The translations under genes and the position numbers were made by a program. 64,000 bases of DNA, taken from Pterois miles. Taxonomy: Eukaryota; Chordata; Actinopteri; Perciformes; Scorpaenidae. Below, one piece after another: positions 1 to 8,984 of this stretch (position 1 is its first letter; each line of letters opens with the position of its first letter). The notes below the pieces were generated by a model, which ran no database searches, was not told where the DNA came from, and saw only the letters and a list, made by a program, of their open reading frames with translations. The stretch lies in assembly GCA_947000775.1 (NCBI GenBank), contig CAMQGK010000040.1, positions 144,501-208,500 of the forward strand, read 5' to 3'.

Positions 1-437
1 ACGGCACAGAGAGGGAGGGTGGAGGGACCGGACCGGGACCGGATCTACGGCACAGAGAGGGAGGGTGGAGGGACCGGATCGGGACCGGGTCTGTGGCACA
101 GAGAGGGGGGTGGAGGGACCGGACCGGGTCTACGGCACAGAGAGGGAGGGTGGAGGGACCGGACCGGGTCTACGGCACAGAGAGGGAGGGTGGAGAGACC
201 GGACCGGGACCGGATCTACGGCACAGAGAGGGAGGGTGGAGGGACCGGATCGGGACCGGGTCTGTGGCACAGAGAGGGAGGGTGGAGGGACCGGACCGGG
301 ACCGGATCTACGGCACAGAGAGGGAGGGTGGAGGGACCGGATCGGGACCGGGTCTGTGGCACAGAGAGGGGGGTGGAGGGACCGGACCGGGAGCGGGTCT
401 ACGGCACAGAGAGGGAGGGTGGAGGGACCGGACCGGA
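1..437. repeat. GC-rich 40/46-bp minisatellite, unit A (partial)
   Basis: Tandem repeat of GGCACAGAGAGGGAGGGTGG followed by AGGGACCGGACCGGGACCGG and GTCTGT or ATCTAC. The full unit is 46 bp and a 40-bp variant lacks one CCGGGA block. The G-run side (GGGAGGGTGGAGGG) could form a G-quadruplex. Neither 40 nor 46 is a multiple of 3 and the unit lacks stops, so overlapping open frames arise without coding meaning. Confidence 0.95.
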
Positions 438-748
438 TCAAACCAGATCAAAACGTGGATTTAATGAAAGGAAAATGGTGTAAAGGCGCGAGGTGAGCTG
501 ACAACCAGCGATGTTAATTTACAGTATGATGACTGACTGCTGATTATTCTGGGTTTCATCCCAAATCTGGTGCAGTAACGGAGCCTTATTAAGTTCATAA
601 GAAGTGAATTTATTGTTGTTTTCGTCGCATATTATTTCTCCTGGTAGTTTTATAATCTGTCTGAGGAAAATGTTGATAATGTCAACGACCTCTTGTTTCT
701 CTTATGTCATTATGTCTTAACATTTCCTTTATTATGCTAATCACCAGC
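438..748. other. Spacer between minisatellite and promoter-proximal repeats, unit A
   Basis: Moderately AT-rich, low-repeat sequence with no supported gene. The matching spacers are about 18748-19054 (B), 35625-35931 (C) and 59143-59451 (D). A single C/A difference (TTTTCGTCGC versus TTTTAGTCGC) separates A and B from C and D. Confidence 0.6.
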
Positions 749-814
749 TAGCTAGCTAAACTTCTAGCTAGCTAGAAGTTTAGCTAGCTAGCTAGAAGTT
801 TAGCTAGCTAGCTA
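749..814. repeat. GCTAGC palindromic repeats, unit A
   Basis: Runs of AGCTAGCTAG interrupted by AACTTCT and its reverse complement AGAAGTT make a self-complementary block just upstream of the promoter repeats. Run length differs among the four units, as expected for replication slippage at hairpins. Confidence 0.85.
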
Positions 815-886
815 GCGTGCTAATTCTGTCCTTTGATCGCGTGCTAATTCTGTCCTTTGATCGCGTGCGAATTCTGTCCTTTGATA
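815..886. repeat. Three 24-bp promoter-proximal direct repeats, unit A
   Basis: Three head-to-tail copies of a 24-bp unit beginning GCGTGCTAATTCTG and ending TTTGATC. The third copy is diverged (GCGTGCGAATTC, ending GATAAC). They end about 40 bp upstream of the TATA-like box. Multimerised short sites here would suit an upstream control element, but that role is inferred from position only. Confidence 0.85.
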
Positions 887-926
887 ACGTTGTAAATAAT
901 TCCGTCATTGAACCACATTAAACCAC

Positions 927-960
927 ATAAATAACGGAGCGCAGCTCAGTTCAGACAGAC
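927..960 (+). promoter_or_regulatory. Putative TATA-box promoter of gene copy A
   Basis: ATAAATAA at 927-934 is followed 20-30 bp downstream by TCAGTTCAGACAG, which offers initiator-like TCAG starts. That would leave an 80-90 nt 5' UTR before the ATG at 1041. The arrangement is conserved in all four units. Start and strength are inferred. Confidence 0.5.
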
Positions 961-1040
961 CGACAGAGACCTTCAGACCGATCAGAGAAAGCTACCGCCG
1001 TGACCGTACTTTGATTTTCACCTGGAAACCAGCGCTTGAC

Positions 1041-4000
1041 ATGGATTACTCCGTAAGACATTCAAATGATTCATTCTTGAAATGATTTCTGAAAGAAAGA
1101 TAAGATAAGATAAGATAAGATGAACCTTTATTAATCCCCGGAGGGAAATTCGGGGTCATAGCTGTAGCAACAACAGTACAGATGAATACAGTCTAGTAAA
1201 AGTAAGAGAAAAGGTGCAATGAAGGAAATTGGCAATAAAGTAAATAAGTAACAGTAATCAGTAAAGTGCAGCAGGTGGTGGGTATTGTATATGCATAGCA
1301 TATATATATGTGTAATTATATAATTAGATGTAATTATATACATTTGGTCCAGGAATAAATACAGAGCAGATGATTAGAGCCACATGGGGTCAGACCTTGG
1401 TTCTGGTTTAGACCTTGGTTCTGGTTCAGACCTTGGTTCTGGAGCCTGACGGCCACCAACAGAAAGGACTGACCCAGACGGTTTGTAGTGGGCTGAGGGG
1501 GGATCGGTCTCTGGCTGAATGGACTCCTCATCTGGACCAGTTGGTCATAGAGGGGGTGGGAGGGGTTCTCCTCCTGGTCCTCCCCTCTGCCACCAGCTCC
1601 AGACTGTCCAGCTCACATCCAACCACAGACCCAGCCCTCCTCACCAGTTTGTTAAGTTTGGTGGCATCCCTGGTGCTGATGCCCCCCCCCCAACATACCA
1701 CGGCAAAGAACAGGAAGCTGCTACTACAGACGGGTAAAACATCTGAAGTAGCCTGTTGCACACATTGTTCAACAGCTGTATTTGGACCATGAGCTCTTGA
1801 AATGCACAGATTGCTGTGTGGTCCATCTGAACGCCTGCAGTTAGCAGACTGAATTAACTGGGATTAAAGGATGGTTTGGGAATTGTGCACAGCAGCAGTA
1901 ACCAACCATAACTGTAACGAGTGATGACAGATTTTGAGCATGTAGACCTTTCCTACACTCTCGTCCCAGAAGTGTTTTGTTGATGTGTAAAAGATGCCTG
2001 GTTATGAAATCAGACTGTTTTTCTTCCTGTCAGATTCCATCCGATGACTGTGGAGAGGTAAAGTGCAGCAATCTGGATATGCCTTTGGTCACACCAGAGA
2101 GCTTGAAGCCATTGTTCCACCGTAATCTCTGTAACATTGGAAACTCGTGAGTAAAAGTTTTACAGCATTAATCAACTGGTAAAACACTGGTTAAATATGA
2201 GTTTTTCCTAACCATTCCTATTTTTTTCTTACAGTCAATGGGACGATTTGGTAAACAACGAAATTGATGATGACACATTTGAATGTCTGTCCAGTCTATG
2301 TTCCGATCTTCTGAGGACAATCCACAACAAGATTTTGGATGTTGTGGTGCCTAGCATGAGCGACGTGACTTGCGTCTGCAGTGCCGACGACCCTATGGAC
2401 AGTTATGTCAGAGAGTAAGTCAGATGTTACCACAGAACTGTTATTCACTCACATTTTCTTCTCAACCATCATTACTGTATGCGGACCCAAATGTTGTAAC
2501 CTTGAGGGTCAACAGAAAATACCAGATACCACTGGTGAGTATGATCATCAGTTATCAGGGTTGAGTTTGATCCCCTCAAGTTAAAGACAAAAGTTCAGAG
2601 GCTGATAGCAGTGGATCTGTTTAAGTGTTACTGCCCAGAGCAGATCAGTTAGCTAAAGTGTGACTGTTTCTCTTTTTCAGGAACAAGACTGGATGTCATA
2701 AGTGTCGCAGAGTGACAGAGGACGAAGTCCAAGCCAGCCTTGGAAATTCGCTTTTCTTGTGTCTTGGTGTGGACTTGGAGGACGAGTCTTCTGACGCTGA
2801 TGAACTGCAGCAGTTGGTTGCACAAGAAGTGGCCAGGAAGGTCAACTGCAGTCTGGCTTTGATGAGGCAGCGTGACTACATTCCACATACAGAGGATTGT
2901 ACTAGTTCTGAAACCATAATGTACATGATCTTACTCGCTGCCCAAATACTGAGCAGAAATCACCTTGCTCAGAGCCTCGGTAAGAACACCAAGCTGACTG
3001 AGGAGTGCAGCACAGAGGAACCAGACATGGAGTCCGTGCTGGACTTCAACACAGAGGAACCAGACATGGAGTCCGTGCTGGACTTCAACACAGAGGAAGC
3101 AGACATGGAGTCCGTGCTGGACTTCAACACAGAGGAAGCAGACATGGAGTCCGTGCTGGACTTCAACACAGAGGAACCAGACATGGAGTCCGTGCTGGAC
3201 TTCAACACAGAGGAACCAGACATGGAGTCCATGCTGGACTTCAACACAGAGGAACCAGACATGGAGTCCGTGCTGGACTTCAACACAGAGGAACCAGACA
3301 TGGAGTCCATGGTGGACTTCAACACAGAGGAACCAGACATGGAGTCTGTGCTGGACTTCAACACAGAGGAACCAGACATGGAGTCCATGGTGGACTTCAA
3401 CACAGAGGAACCAGACATGGAGTCCATGGTGGACTTCAACACAGAGGAACCAGACATGGAGTCTGTGCTGGACTTCAACACAGAGGAACCAGACATGGAG
3501 TCCATGCTGGACGTCAACACAGAGGAACCAGACATTGAGTCTGTGCTGGACTTCAACACAGAGGAACCAGACATGGAGTCTGTGCTGGACTTCAACACAG
3601 AGGAACCAGACATTGAGTCTGTGCTGGACTTCAACACAGAGGAACCAGACATGGAGTCTGTGCTGGACTTCAACACAGAGGAACCAGACATGGAGTCCGT
3701 GGTGGACTTCAACACAGAGGAACCAGACATGGAGTCCATGGTGGACTTCAACACAGAGGAACCAGTTATCCAGGTCCTTGCTCCAGTTAACCAGGTGAGC
3801 TGGTTTTGGTGTTAAGAGGTTGAGGAGCGGAGCTGATTGCTGTGTGGTCCATCTGAACGCCTGCAGTTAGCAGACTGAATTAACTGGGATTAAAGGATGG
3901 TTTGGGAATTGTGCACAGCAGCAGTAACCAACCATAACTGTAACAAGTGATGACAGATTTTGAGCATGTAGACGTTTCCTACACTCTCGTCCCAGAAGTG

Positions 4001-5568
4001 TTTTGTTGATGTGTAAAAGATGCCTGGTTATGAAATCAGACTGTTTTTCTTCCTGTCAGATTCCATCCGATGACTGTGGAGAGGTGCAGTGCAGCAATCT
4101 GGATATGCCTTTGGTCACACCAGAGAGTTTCAACCCATTGTTCAACCGTAATCTCTGTAACATTGGAAACTCGTGAGTAAAAGTTTAACAGCATTAATCA
4201 ACTGGTAAAACACTGGTTAAATATGACTTTTTCCTAACCATTCCTATTTTTTTCTTCCAGTGAATGGGACGCATTGTTAAAGAATGAAATTGATGATGAC
4301 ACATTTATACGTCTGTCCGGTATATGTACCCATCTTCTGGCGACACTGCACAACAAGATTTTGGAAGTTGTGGTGCCTAGCATGAGCAACGTGACTTGCG
4401 TCTGCAGTGCCGACGACCCTATGGACAGTTATGTCAGAGAGTAAGTCAGATGTTACCACAGAACTGTTATTCACTTACATTTTCTTCTCAACCATCATTA
4501 CTGTATGCGGACCCAAATGTTTTAACCTTGAGGGTCAACAGAAAATACCAGATACCACTGGTGAGTATGATCATCAGTTATCAGAGTTGAGTTTGATCCC
4601 CTCAAGTTAAAGACAAAAGTTCAGAGGCTGATAGCAGTGGATCTGTTTAAGTGTTACTGCCCAGAGCAGATCAGTTAGCTAAAGTGTGACTGTTTCTCTT
4701 TTTCAGGAACAAGACTGGATGTCATAAGTGTCACAGAGTGACAGAGGACGAAGTCCAAGCCAGCCTTGGATATTTGCTCTCCTTGTGTCTTGGTGTGGAC
4801 TCGGAGGACGAGTCAGAATACTCTGACGAACTGCTGCGGTTGGTTACACAAGAAGTGACCAGGAAGGTCAACAACACTCTGGCTTTGATGAGGCAGCTTG
4901 ACTTCATTCCATATACTACTAGTTCTGAAACCATAGCATACATGACTTTACTTGTTGCCTACATACTGAACAACAGCCACAACATAGAGGATATAGAGGA
5001 ACCAGACTTGGACCAGACCAGGACTGTGGTTGAAAAAGGGCAGCAGCAAGAGACTAAACGAAAACGGCTTCGCCTTGTTAAAAAACTGAAAAGGTTTTTC
5101 AGGAGGAACAATAAAGTTGCTCCAGCATGTGAAGCCGACACCTCAGGGTGCCACGGTGACCTCAGCGGTGACGGCGTCCACCCGCCGGAGAAACACTCTG
5201 ACAAACGGCTGGATACAGAGGAACCAAACTTCGAGACCATGGTTGAGGAGTTCAACGCAGAGGAATCTGACATCGAGTCTGTGCTTGAGTTCAACACAGA
5301 GGAACCAGACTTGGACCAGACCAGGACTGTGGTTGAAAAGGGGCAGCAGCAAGAGACTAAACGAAAACGGCTCCGCCTTGTTAAAAAACTGAAAAGGGTT
5401 TTCAGGAGCAACAATAAAGAAGCTCCAGCATGTGAAGCCGACACATCGGTGTGCAACAGTGGCCTCAGCGGTGACGGCGTCCACCCGCAGCAGAAAAAGA
5501 AACGCTCCGCCGCCGGCAGGATGTTCCATAGCTTGGCCAAGGGTCTAAGGAGGCCCTTACCCCATTAA
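1041..5568 (+). CDS. Modular repeat-rich protein gene, copy A (7 exons, unknown family)
   Basis: Predicted spliced gene of 857 residues. Exons: 1041-1052, 2034-2146, 2235-2414, 2681-3794, 4060-4172, 4261-4440, 4707-5568, all with GT-AG introns and compatible phases. The ATG has a strong context (GACATGG). Exon 1 gives only MDYS. Exons 2-4 form module 1 and exons 5-7 module 2; both modules begin with IPSDDCGEV. Each module has a Cys-rich segment (TCVCSADDP then GCHKC) and a helical stretch (ELQQLVAQEVARKVN in module 1). Module 1 ends in 19 acidic 13-mers (residues about 212-458). Module 2 ends in two copies of a basic repeat (KRKRLRLVKKLKR, near residues 688 and 789) and a basic C-terminus. 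No signal peptide or convincing membrane segment was seen. The family is not recognised; a nuclear or nucleic-acid-binding role is only suggested by the basic helices. The alternative reading is an unexpressed decayed copy, but splice sites and frame are intact. Confidence 0.72.
1096..1800 (-). mobile_element. LINE 3' fragment in intron 1, gene copy A
   Basis: Non-LTR retrotransposon tail in minus orientation, CR1/L2/Rex1-like. A (GATAA)n tail abuts CCTTTATTAATCCCCGGAGG. The minus strand encodes FFAVVCWGGGISTRDATKLN and then KLVRRAGSVVGCELDSLELV, typical of the C-terminal end of fish LINE ORF2, followed by a frameshifted piece with SFLLVAVRLQNQ. It is 5' truncated and dead. It sits in intron 1, between the four-codon exon 1 and exon 2. 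Confidence 0.82.
3009..3749 (+). repeat. Coding 39-bp VNTR, copy A exon 4 (19 units)
   Basis: Nineteen tandem 39-bp units, each encoding NTEEPDMESVLDF or variants (EEA for EEP; SMV, SML or SVV for SVL; DIE for DME; LDV once). The array is in frame with the gene and ends at NTEEPVIQV. Being a multiple of 3 with few stop-prone codons, it also stays open in other frames and on the minus strand. Confidence 0.95.
5000..5565 (+). repeat. C-terminal 303-bp coding repeat, copy A (2 units)
   Basis: A 101-residue unit runs from DLDQTRTVVEKGQQQETKRK through a basic segment (LRLVKKLKRFFRRNN), a Cys-containing linker (PACEADTSGCHGDLSGDGVH) and an acidic ESDIESVLEFNTEEPD end that resembles the 39-bp VNTR unit. 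Copy A has two units, the second leading into the basic C-terminus. Confidence 0.88.
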
Positions 5569-5956
5569 ATCAGCAGTGACTCACAGGATGACCAGCTCGT
5601 ACCAGTGTCCAGCACGCAAGCTTCCCACCACCATTTTTCTTTTGCCTTCTCTTGAAAAGCAGTCCCTGGTTATCTGACATTGGTTAGTGACATGGCCTGT
5701 TTTTCAAGTTAAGTGCACACTGTTAAAAATGATCTGTTACTTTGGAGTTTGGTCAGTTGCAGGCTGGATTGATAATTTGACAAAGTGATTTTGTCAAACT
5801 ACTCTTTCTGTCCTGAAATGGCAACTTGCCTGATTGATCTCTGTGACTATGGAGTGGATCAGCTAACTCTAAAAGAAACGGGTCCTTTTTAACCCTTTTT
5901 TCACTGCGGCTCAGTGATTGAGCTGAAGTTTTCATACTCTTCCCGAGTTGACTTTG

Positions 5957-6036
5957 GGTTTTCTCTGGGTGATCCAGTTTCCTCCCACATTCCAAAGACA
6001 TGCAGCTCATTTGGAAACTAATAAAATCCTAATAAA
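5957..6036 (+). terminator. 3' UTR SINE relic and poly(A) signals, copy A
   Basis: 5957-6003 (GGTTTTCTCTGGGTGATCCA, then TTTCCTCCCACATTCCAAAG) resembles the middle of the SINE found whole-bodied at 32041-32311. Directly after it lie two AATAAA signals at 6020-6025 and 6031-6036, about 450 bp past the stop codon. Cleavage is therefore expected near 6040-6060. The signals recur at 24652-24668 and 44131-44147. Confidence 0.6.
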
Positions 6037-6060
6037 TCTAATTAATGGTTGTAACGTCTC

Positions 6061-6935
6061 CTTTGTCACCATTTACTCAGAGGTAGAATAAGAGTCAGAG
6101 TACTTTCTCCAGAAAAGTTGTTTCAGTGAAAGGTGTGTTTTAGCTGCATGCGGCCCAGAGTAATCACTGTGAAGGTCTTGTCTGCAGACAGCGGCAGCTG
6201 ACGGAGCTTCAGTTCACTTTCATTATGCGTTCACACTCTGCTCAGTAAAACTGTGCACTGGGCCAAGGGAACTTATAAGGTTATCATGATGTGTTCAAAT
6301 GTACCTCGTAAAATGTGGTTTTTGGCGGGGAACTTGAATAAATCCAGTTGTTTGAAGGAGATGCTTTCACAGCAATGTAAAAGAGATATTAGAGAGAATT
6401 ATGAGCTGTTTAACGCTACCTGTAAACAGTTTATAATAAATAATTACAACTACTAATGCCAAGAATTACTTTTAATCTAAGAAATATTTAAATAGAAATA
6501 CAATCTCATTTCTTAGTCTGTGTATTTTTATGCAAATAACCACTATAGACAATAATAAAGTAAAAGGTTTACACTGACTTTGGACCAGGTGAAATTATTT
6601 TTCAGAACCACTGTTGCAGTCTTTGGTCAGACATTGATGTCAGGATGAAGGTGAAGCTATTTTGTTCATGAATATATATTATTCTGGTCCTCAGGGTAGT
6701 GCTGAGGGGATTATTTACTAATTAATGTCATAAGTGTTGTTGTAAGTAGAAATAATTGATGTTGTAGGTTTGAGCTCAGACTTCTACCTGCTGTAGATGA
6801 CCACTAGATGTCAGTGTGGGTCAGAGAGGAGCTGGAGGAGAAGCAGCTTTAACACTGTTCATGATGTCAGTGAAAACTGCAATCTGAGCTCCAGAATTAC
6901 ATTTCTATCTTCATTAAAACTCTTAATCACTTCTT
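6061..6935. other. Gene-free spacer, unit A
   Basis: Low-repeat, AT-leaning sequence. Short open frames exist (for example 6253-6456 on +) and persist in the other units, but they show no codon, domain or splice support. I see no gene here. Confidence 0.5.
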
Positions 6936-6939
6936 CCAA

Positions 6940-7600
6940 TTTACTCATTTATACCCATAAAATACTTCATAATAGTAATACTAACAAGAATATACAATCC
7001 AAAATATATGTTGTAACAAATATTAAAAATAACATAACTAAATAAACACATAGATAACAGTAAAACATTTAAAAAAATACAAATTAAAACTATAAAAAAT
7101 AAAAGGTAACAAGAGTATAAACTAAATATATCACTAAAATATAAATAATGTAAATAAATACATAGATAATAGTAAAAAATATAAAGAATTAAAATCAGGT
7201 ATAGAAAATGAAAAATGACAGTAACAAATACTAACAAGAGTATAAAATAAATATATATCCATAACAAATATTAATAATAACATAAATACATAAATAGTAG
7301 TAAACCATATTATAAAGAATGAAAATGAAAAGTAAATAAAATAAAAAAAAATAATAGTAAGAAATAATAACAGGAGTAGAAAAAAATAAATAAATATAGA
7401 ACCATAACAAATATGAATAATAATATAAATAAATAAATACATAATTAATAGTAATAAATACTAACAAGAACATAAATTGAATAAATATATAATAGTGACA
7501 AATATTAAAGATAATATAAATACATAAATAACGGTAAAACACGGAAAAGGAATAAAAATAAATACGTAAATAAATAAATACACTAAACTATATGCATATT
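6940..7600. repeat. AT-rich degenerate repeats, unit A
   Basis: A-rich strand dominated by AAATA, ATAAATA and AGTAAAA motifs. A longer phrase of the type ACAAATATTAAAAATAACAT plus AATACATA recurs near 7013, 7263, 7406 and 7497, suggesting a diverged tandem repeat of roughly 90-250 bp. Minus-strand open frames rich in Tyr, Ile and Phe are by-products. Confidence 0.75.
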
Positions 7601-7639
7601 GTTGACATGTATATATTGTTTTTCTGGGTCGTGTAATAC

Positions 7640-7840
7640 TGAATCCGGCCAGCAGGTGTCTCAATCTCAGCACTAGGGGGCGGCTGTCCGTCCACGTTCA
7701 CGATTCCTGGTCGAGTTTCACAGAAGAAGAAGAGCAACAGCACAGTGTGTAGCCCAGAGCAGGGAGGCTAGCATTAAAAACATTAGTTTGGACTACATTC
7801 AAGGTGAGGTTTGATAGTGTAATTAACTTTGAATTTTAGA
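7640..7840 (+). other. Possible non-coding first exon, unit A
   Basis: A less AT-rich patch (ACTAGGGGGCGGCTG, then CACAGAAGAAGAAGAGCAAC) ends in CATTCAAG|GTGAGG at about 7808, a good 5' splice site. A diverged copy of the same phrase (TATATTCAAGGTGAGATC) occurs about 880 bp later. It could be the start of a non-coding transcript reading into the repeats at 8985-10000. There is no coding support. Confidence 0.3.
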
Positions 7841-8470
7841 GGTTGCAAAACGGCATCAACTGCCACCACCTTTGTTACCCGGTGTGGTCCGGTGTCAGAG
7901 GCCAGAATAGATCACCACAAACACAGGAATAGAGTACATGCAATATAACTTTATTAAAGAGATTAATTCATTAAAAATGTTGACTTTACAGGACAGGATG
8001 ACTAGACGTGGGCCAACCTCAGGGGCCTAGGCACCCCCCCGACATCCCAAGTACACCCCTGCATGCACCTGGTACCCTATGGTTGACTGCTCTGCAAATA
8101 AGTCACTGCAACCCTGATAAAACACACTGCAACTATCACACAGTCCACCCTAATAAAATATACTGCAAATGCTACACAGCACACCTCGGTAAAACACACA
8201 ACCAATAATCCACAGCACTCTAAGGGAACAGGAAATCTGTACCAATACACTGCAACCAAAACGTGAGCGCTCTAGCATATGGACCGGCGCACCCCACAAC
8301 TATCACTAGGGGGAGGCAGAGGGCTGCTGCAGCCACCAACAAGTCTCCCCTACAGTCCCTGCCTGGAGTCAATTACCTAAAAGCTCATTTGCAACAGCTA
8401 ATTAAGTTTGCAAGGTAAAGAAACATTTAGCAAAACAGACAGACATTTAAGGTGAAAATGTTCAAGACTT
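7841..8470. other. Unidentified insertion-like segment with ~40-bp repeats, unit A
   Basis: This segment separates two copies of the ATTAAAAACATTAGTTTG phrase, so it may be an inserted element. Within 8085-8262 a degenerate ~40-bp phrase (CACTGCAAC, then TAATAAAAYAYACTGCAA) repeats about four times. TATAACTTTATTAAAGAG at about 7945 resembles the reverse of a poly(A) signal. I cannot name the element. Confidence 0.4.
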
Positions 8471-8499
8471 ATCTCGCCCCCCCGGCGACGAGTACTATG

Positions 8500-8960
8500 A
8501 GTCATTTTCCTCAGTAGAAAACAGTTGACTGTGACGTTAGCGTTAGCCTAGCATGCTAACCTGTTGGTTAACCCAAGTACATGCGGATTATTTCTTCTTT
8601 AGTTTGGAATGTATAATGTCTTTCTGAGAGAGAGAGAGGAGTTATTATATTAAAAACATTAGTTTGAACTATATTCAAGGTGAGATCTGATATTAGAAAG
8701 ACGCAGTCTTGTTACCAAAGGCTGTTGAATTGTGAGCTTATTAGCATTAGCCTTGCAAGCTAACGTGTTGGCTAACCTGTGCACAAGCAGTTTATTCATT
8801 AATTTATAATAATTAGATAAGACTGGAATATATAATGTTTTCTGAGGAGAAGAACGTCAAGAGAAGAGTGTTTAACCCCTTAAATAGAGTTAATACATTT
8901 ATTTCAACTGTATTAAAAGTGATATTTGATAGTAGAAACACAGATTGGTTAGAGATAAAC
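8500..8960. repeat. ~240-bp diverged repeat, unit A (collapsed)
   Basis: The phrase TTAGCATTAGCC, then GCTAACCTGTTGG and TATAATGTTTTCTGAG-like sequence, repeats here. Compared with unit C, one ~240-bp repeat is missing. The surviving copy is a hybrid: GTGAGCTTATTAGC from the downstream repeat, followed by CCTTGCAAGCTAAC from the upstream one. Confidence 0.65.
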
Positions 8961-8984
8961 TGTCTACATGAAGGGGGGCAGGCA

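Noticed and set aside
2370..2584. Short + ORFs reading through the exon 3 donor (MRLQCRRPYGQL and MPTTLWTVMSES types)
   Set aside because: They read exon 3 in the wrong frame and run into intron 3. The exon 3 frame consistent with neighbouring exons stops just after the donor, supporting splicing.
3005..3798. Additional + and minus frames over the 39-bp VNTR (QHRGTRHGV, TSTQRNQTWS and KSSTDSMSGSSV types)
   Set aside because: Shadow frames of the coding repeat; only the NTEEPDMESVLDF frame joins correctly to both flanking exons.
6253..6456. 67-codon + ORF kept in A, B and C
   Set aside because: Conservation is explained by the recent unit duplication; no domain, splice or promoter support.
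7134..7542. Tyr/Ile/Phe-rich minus-strand ORFs resembling membrane proteins
   Set aside because: They arise from AT-rich degenerate repeats, and their frames change between units through A-run indels, so they are not constrained.
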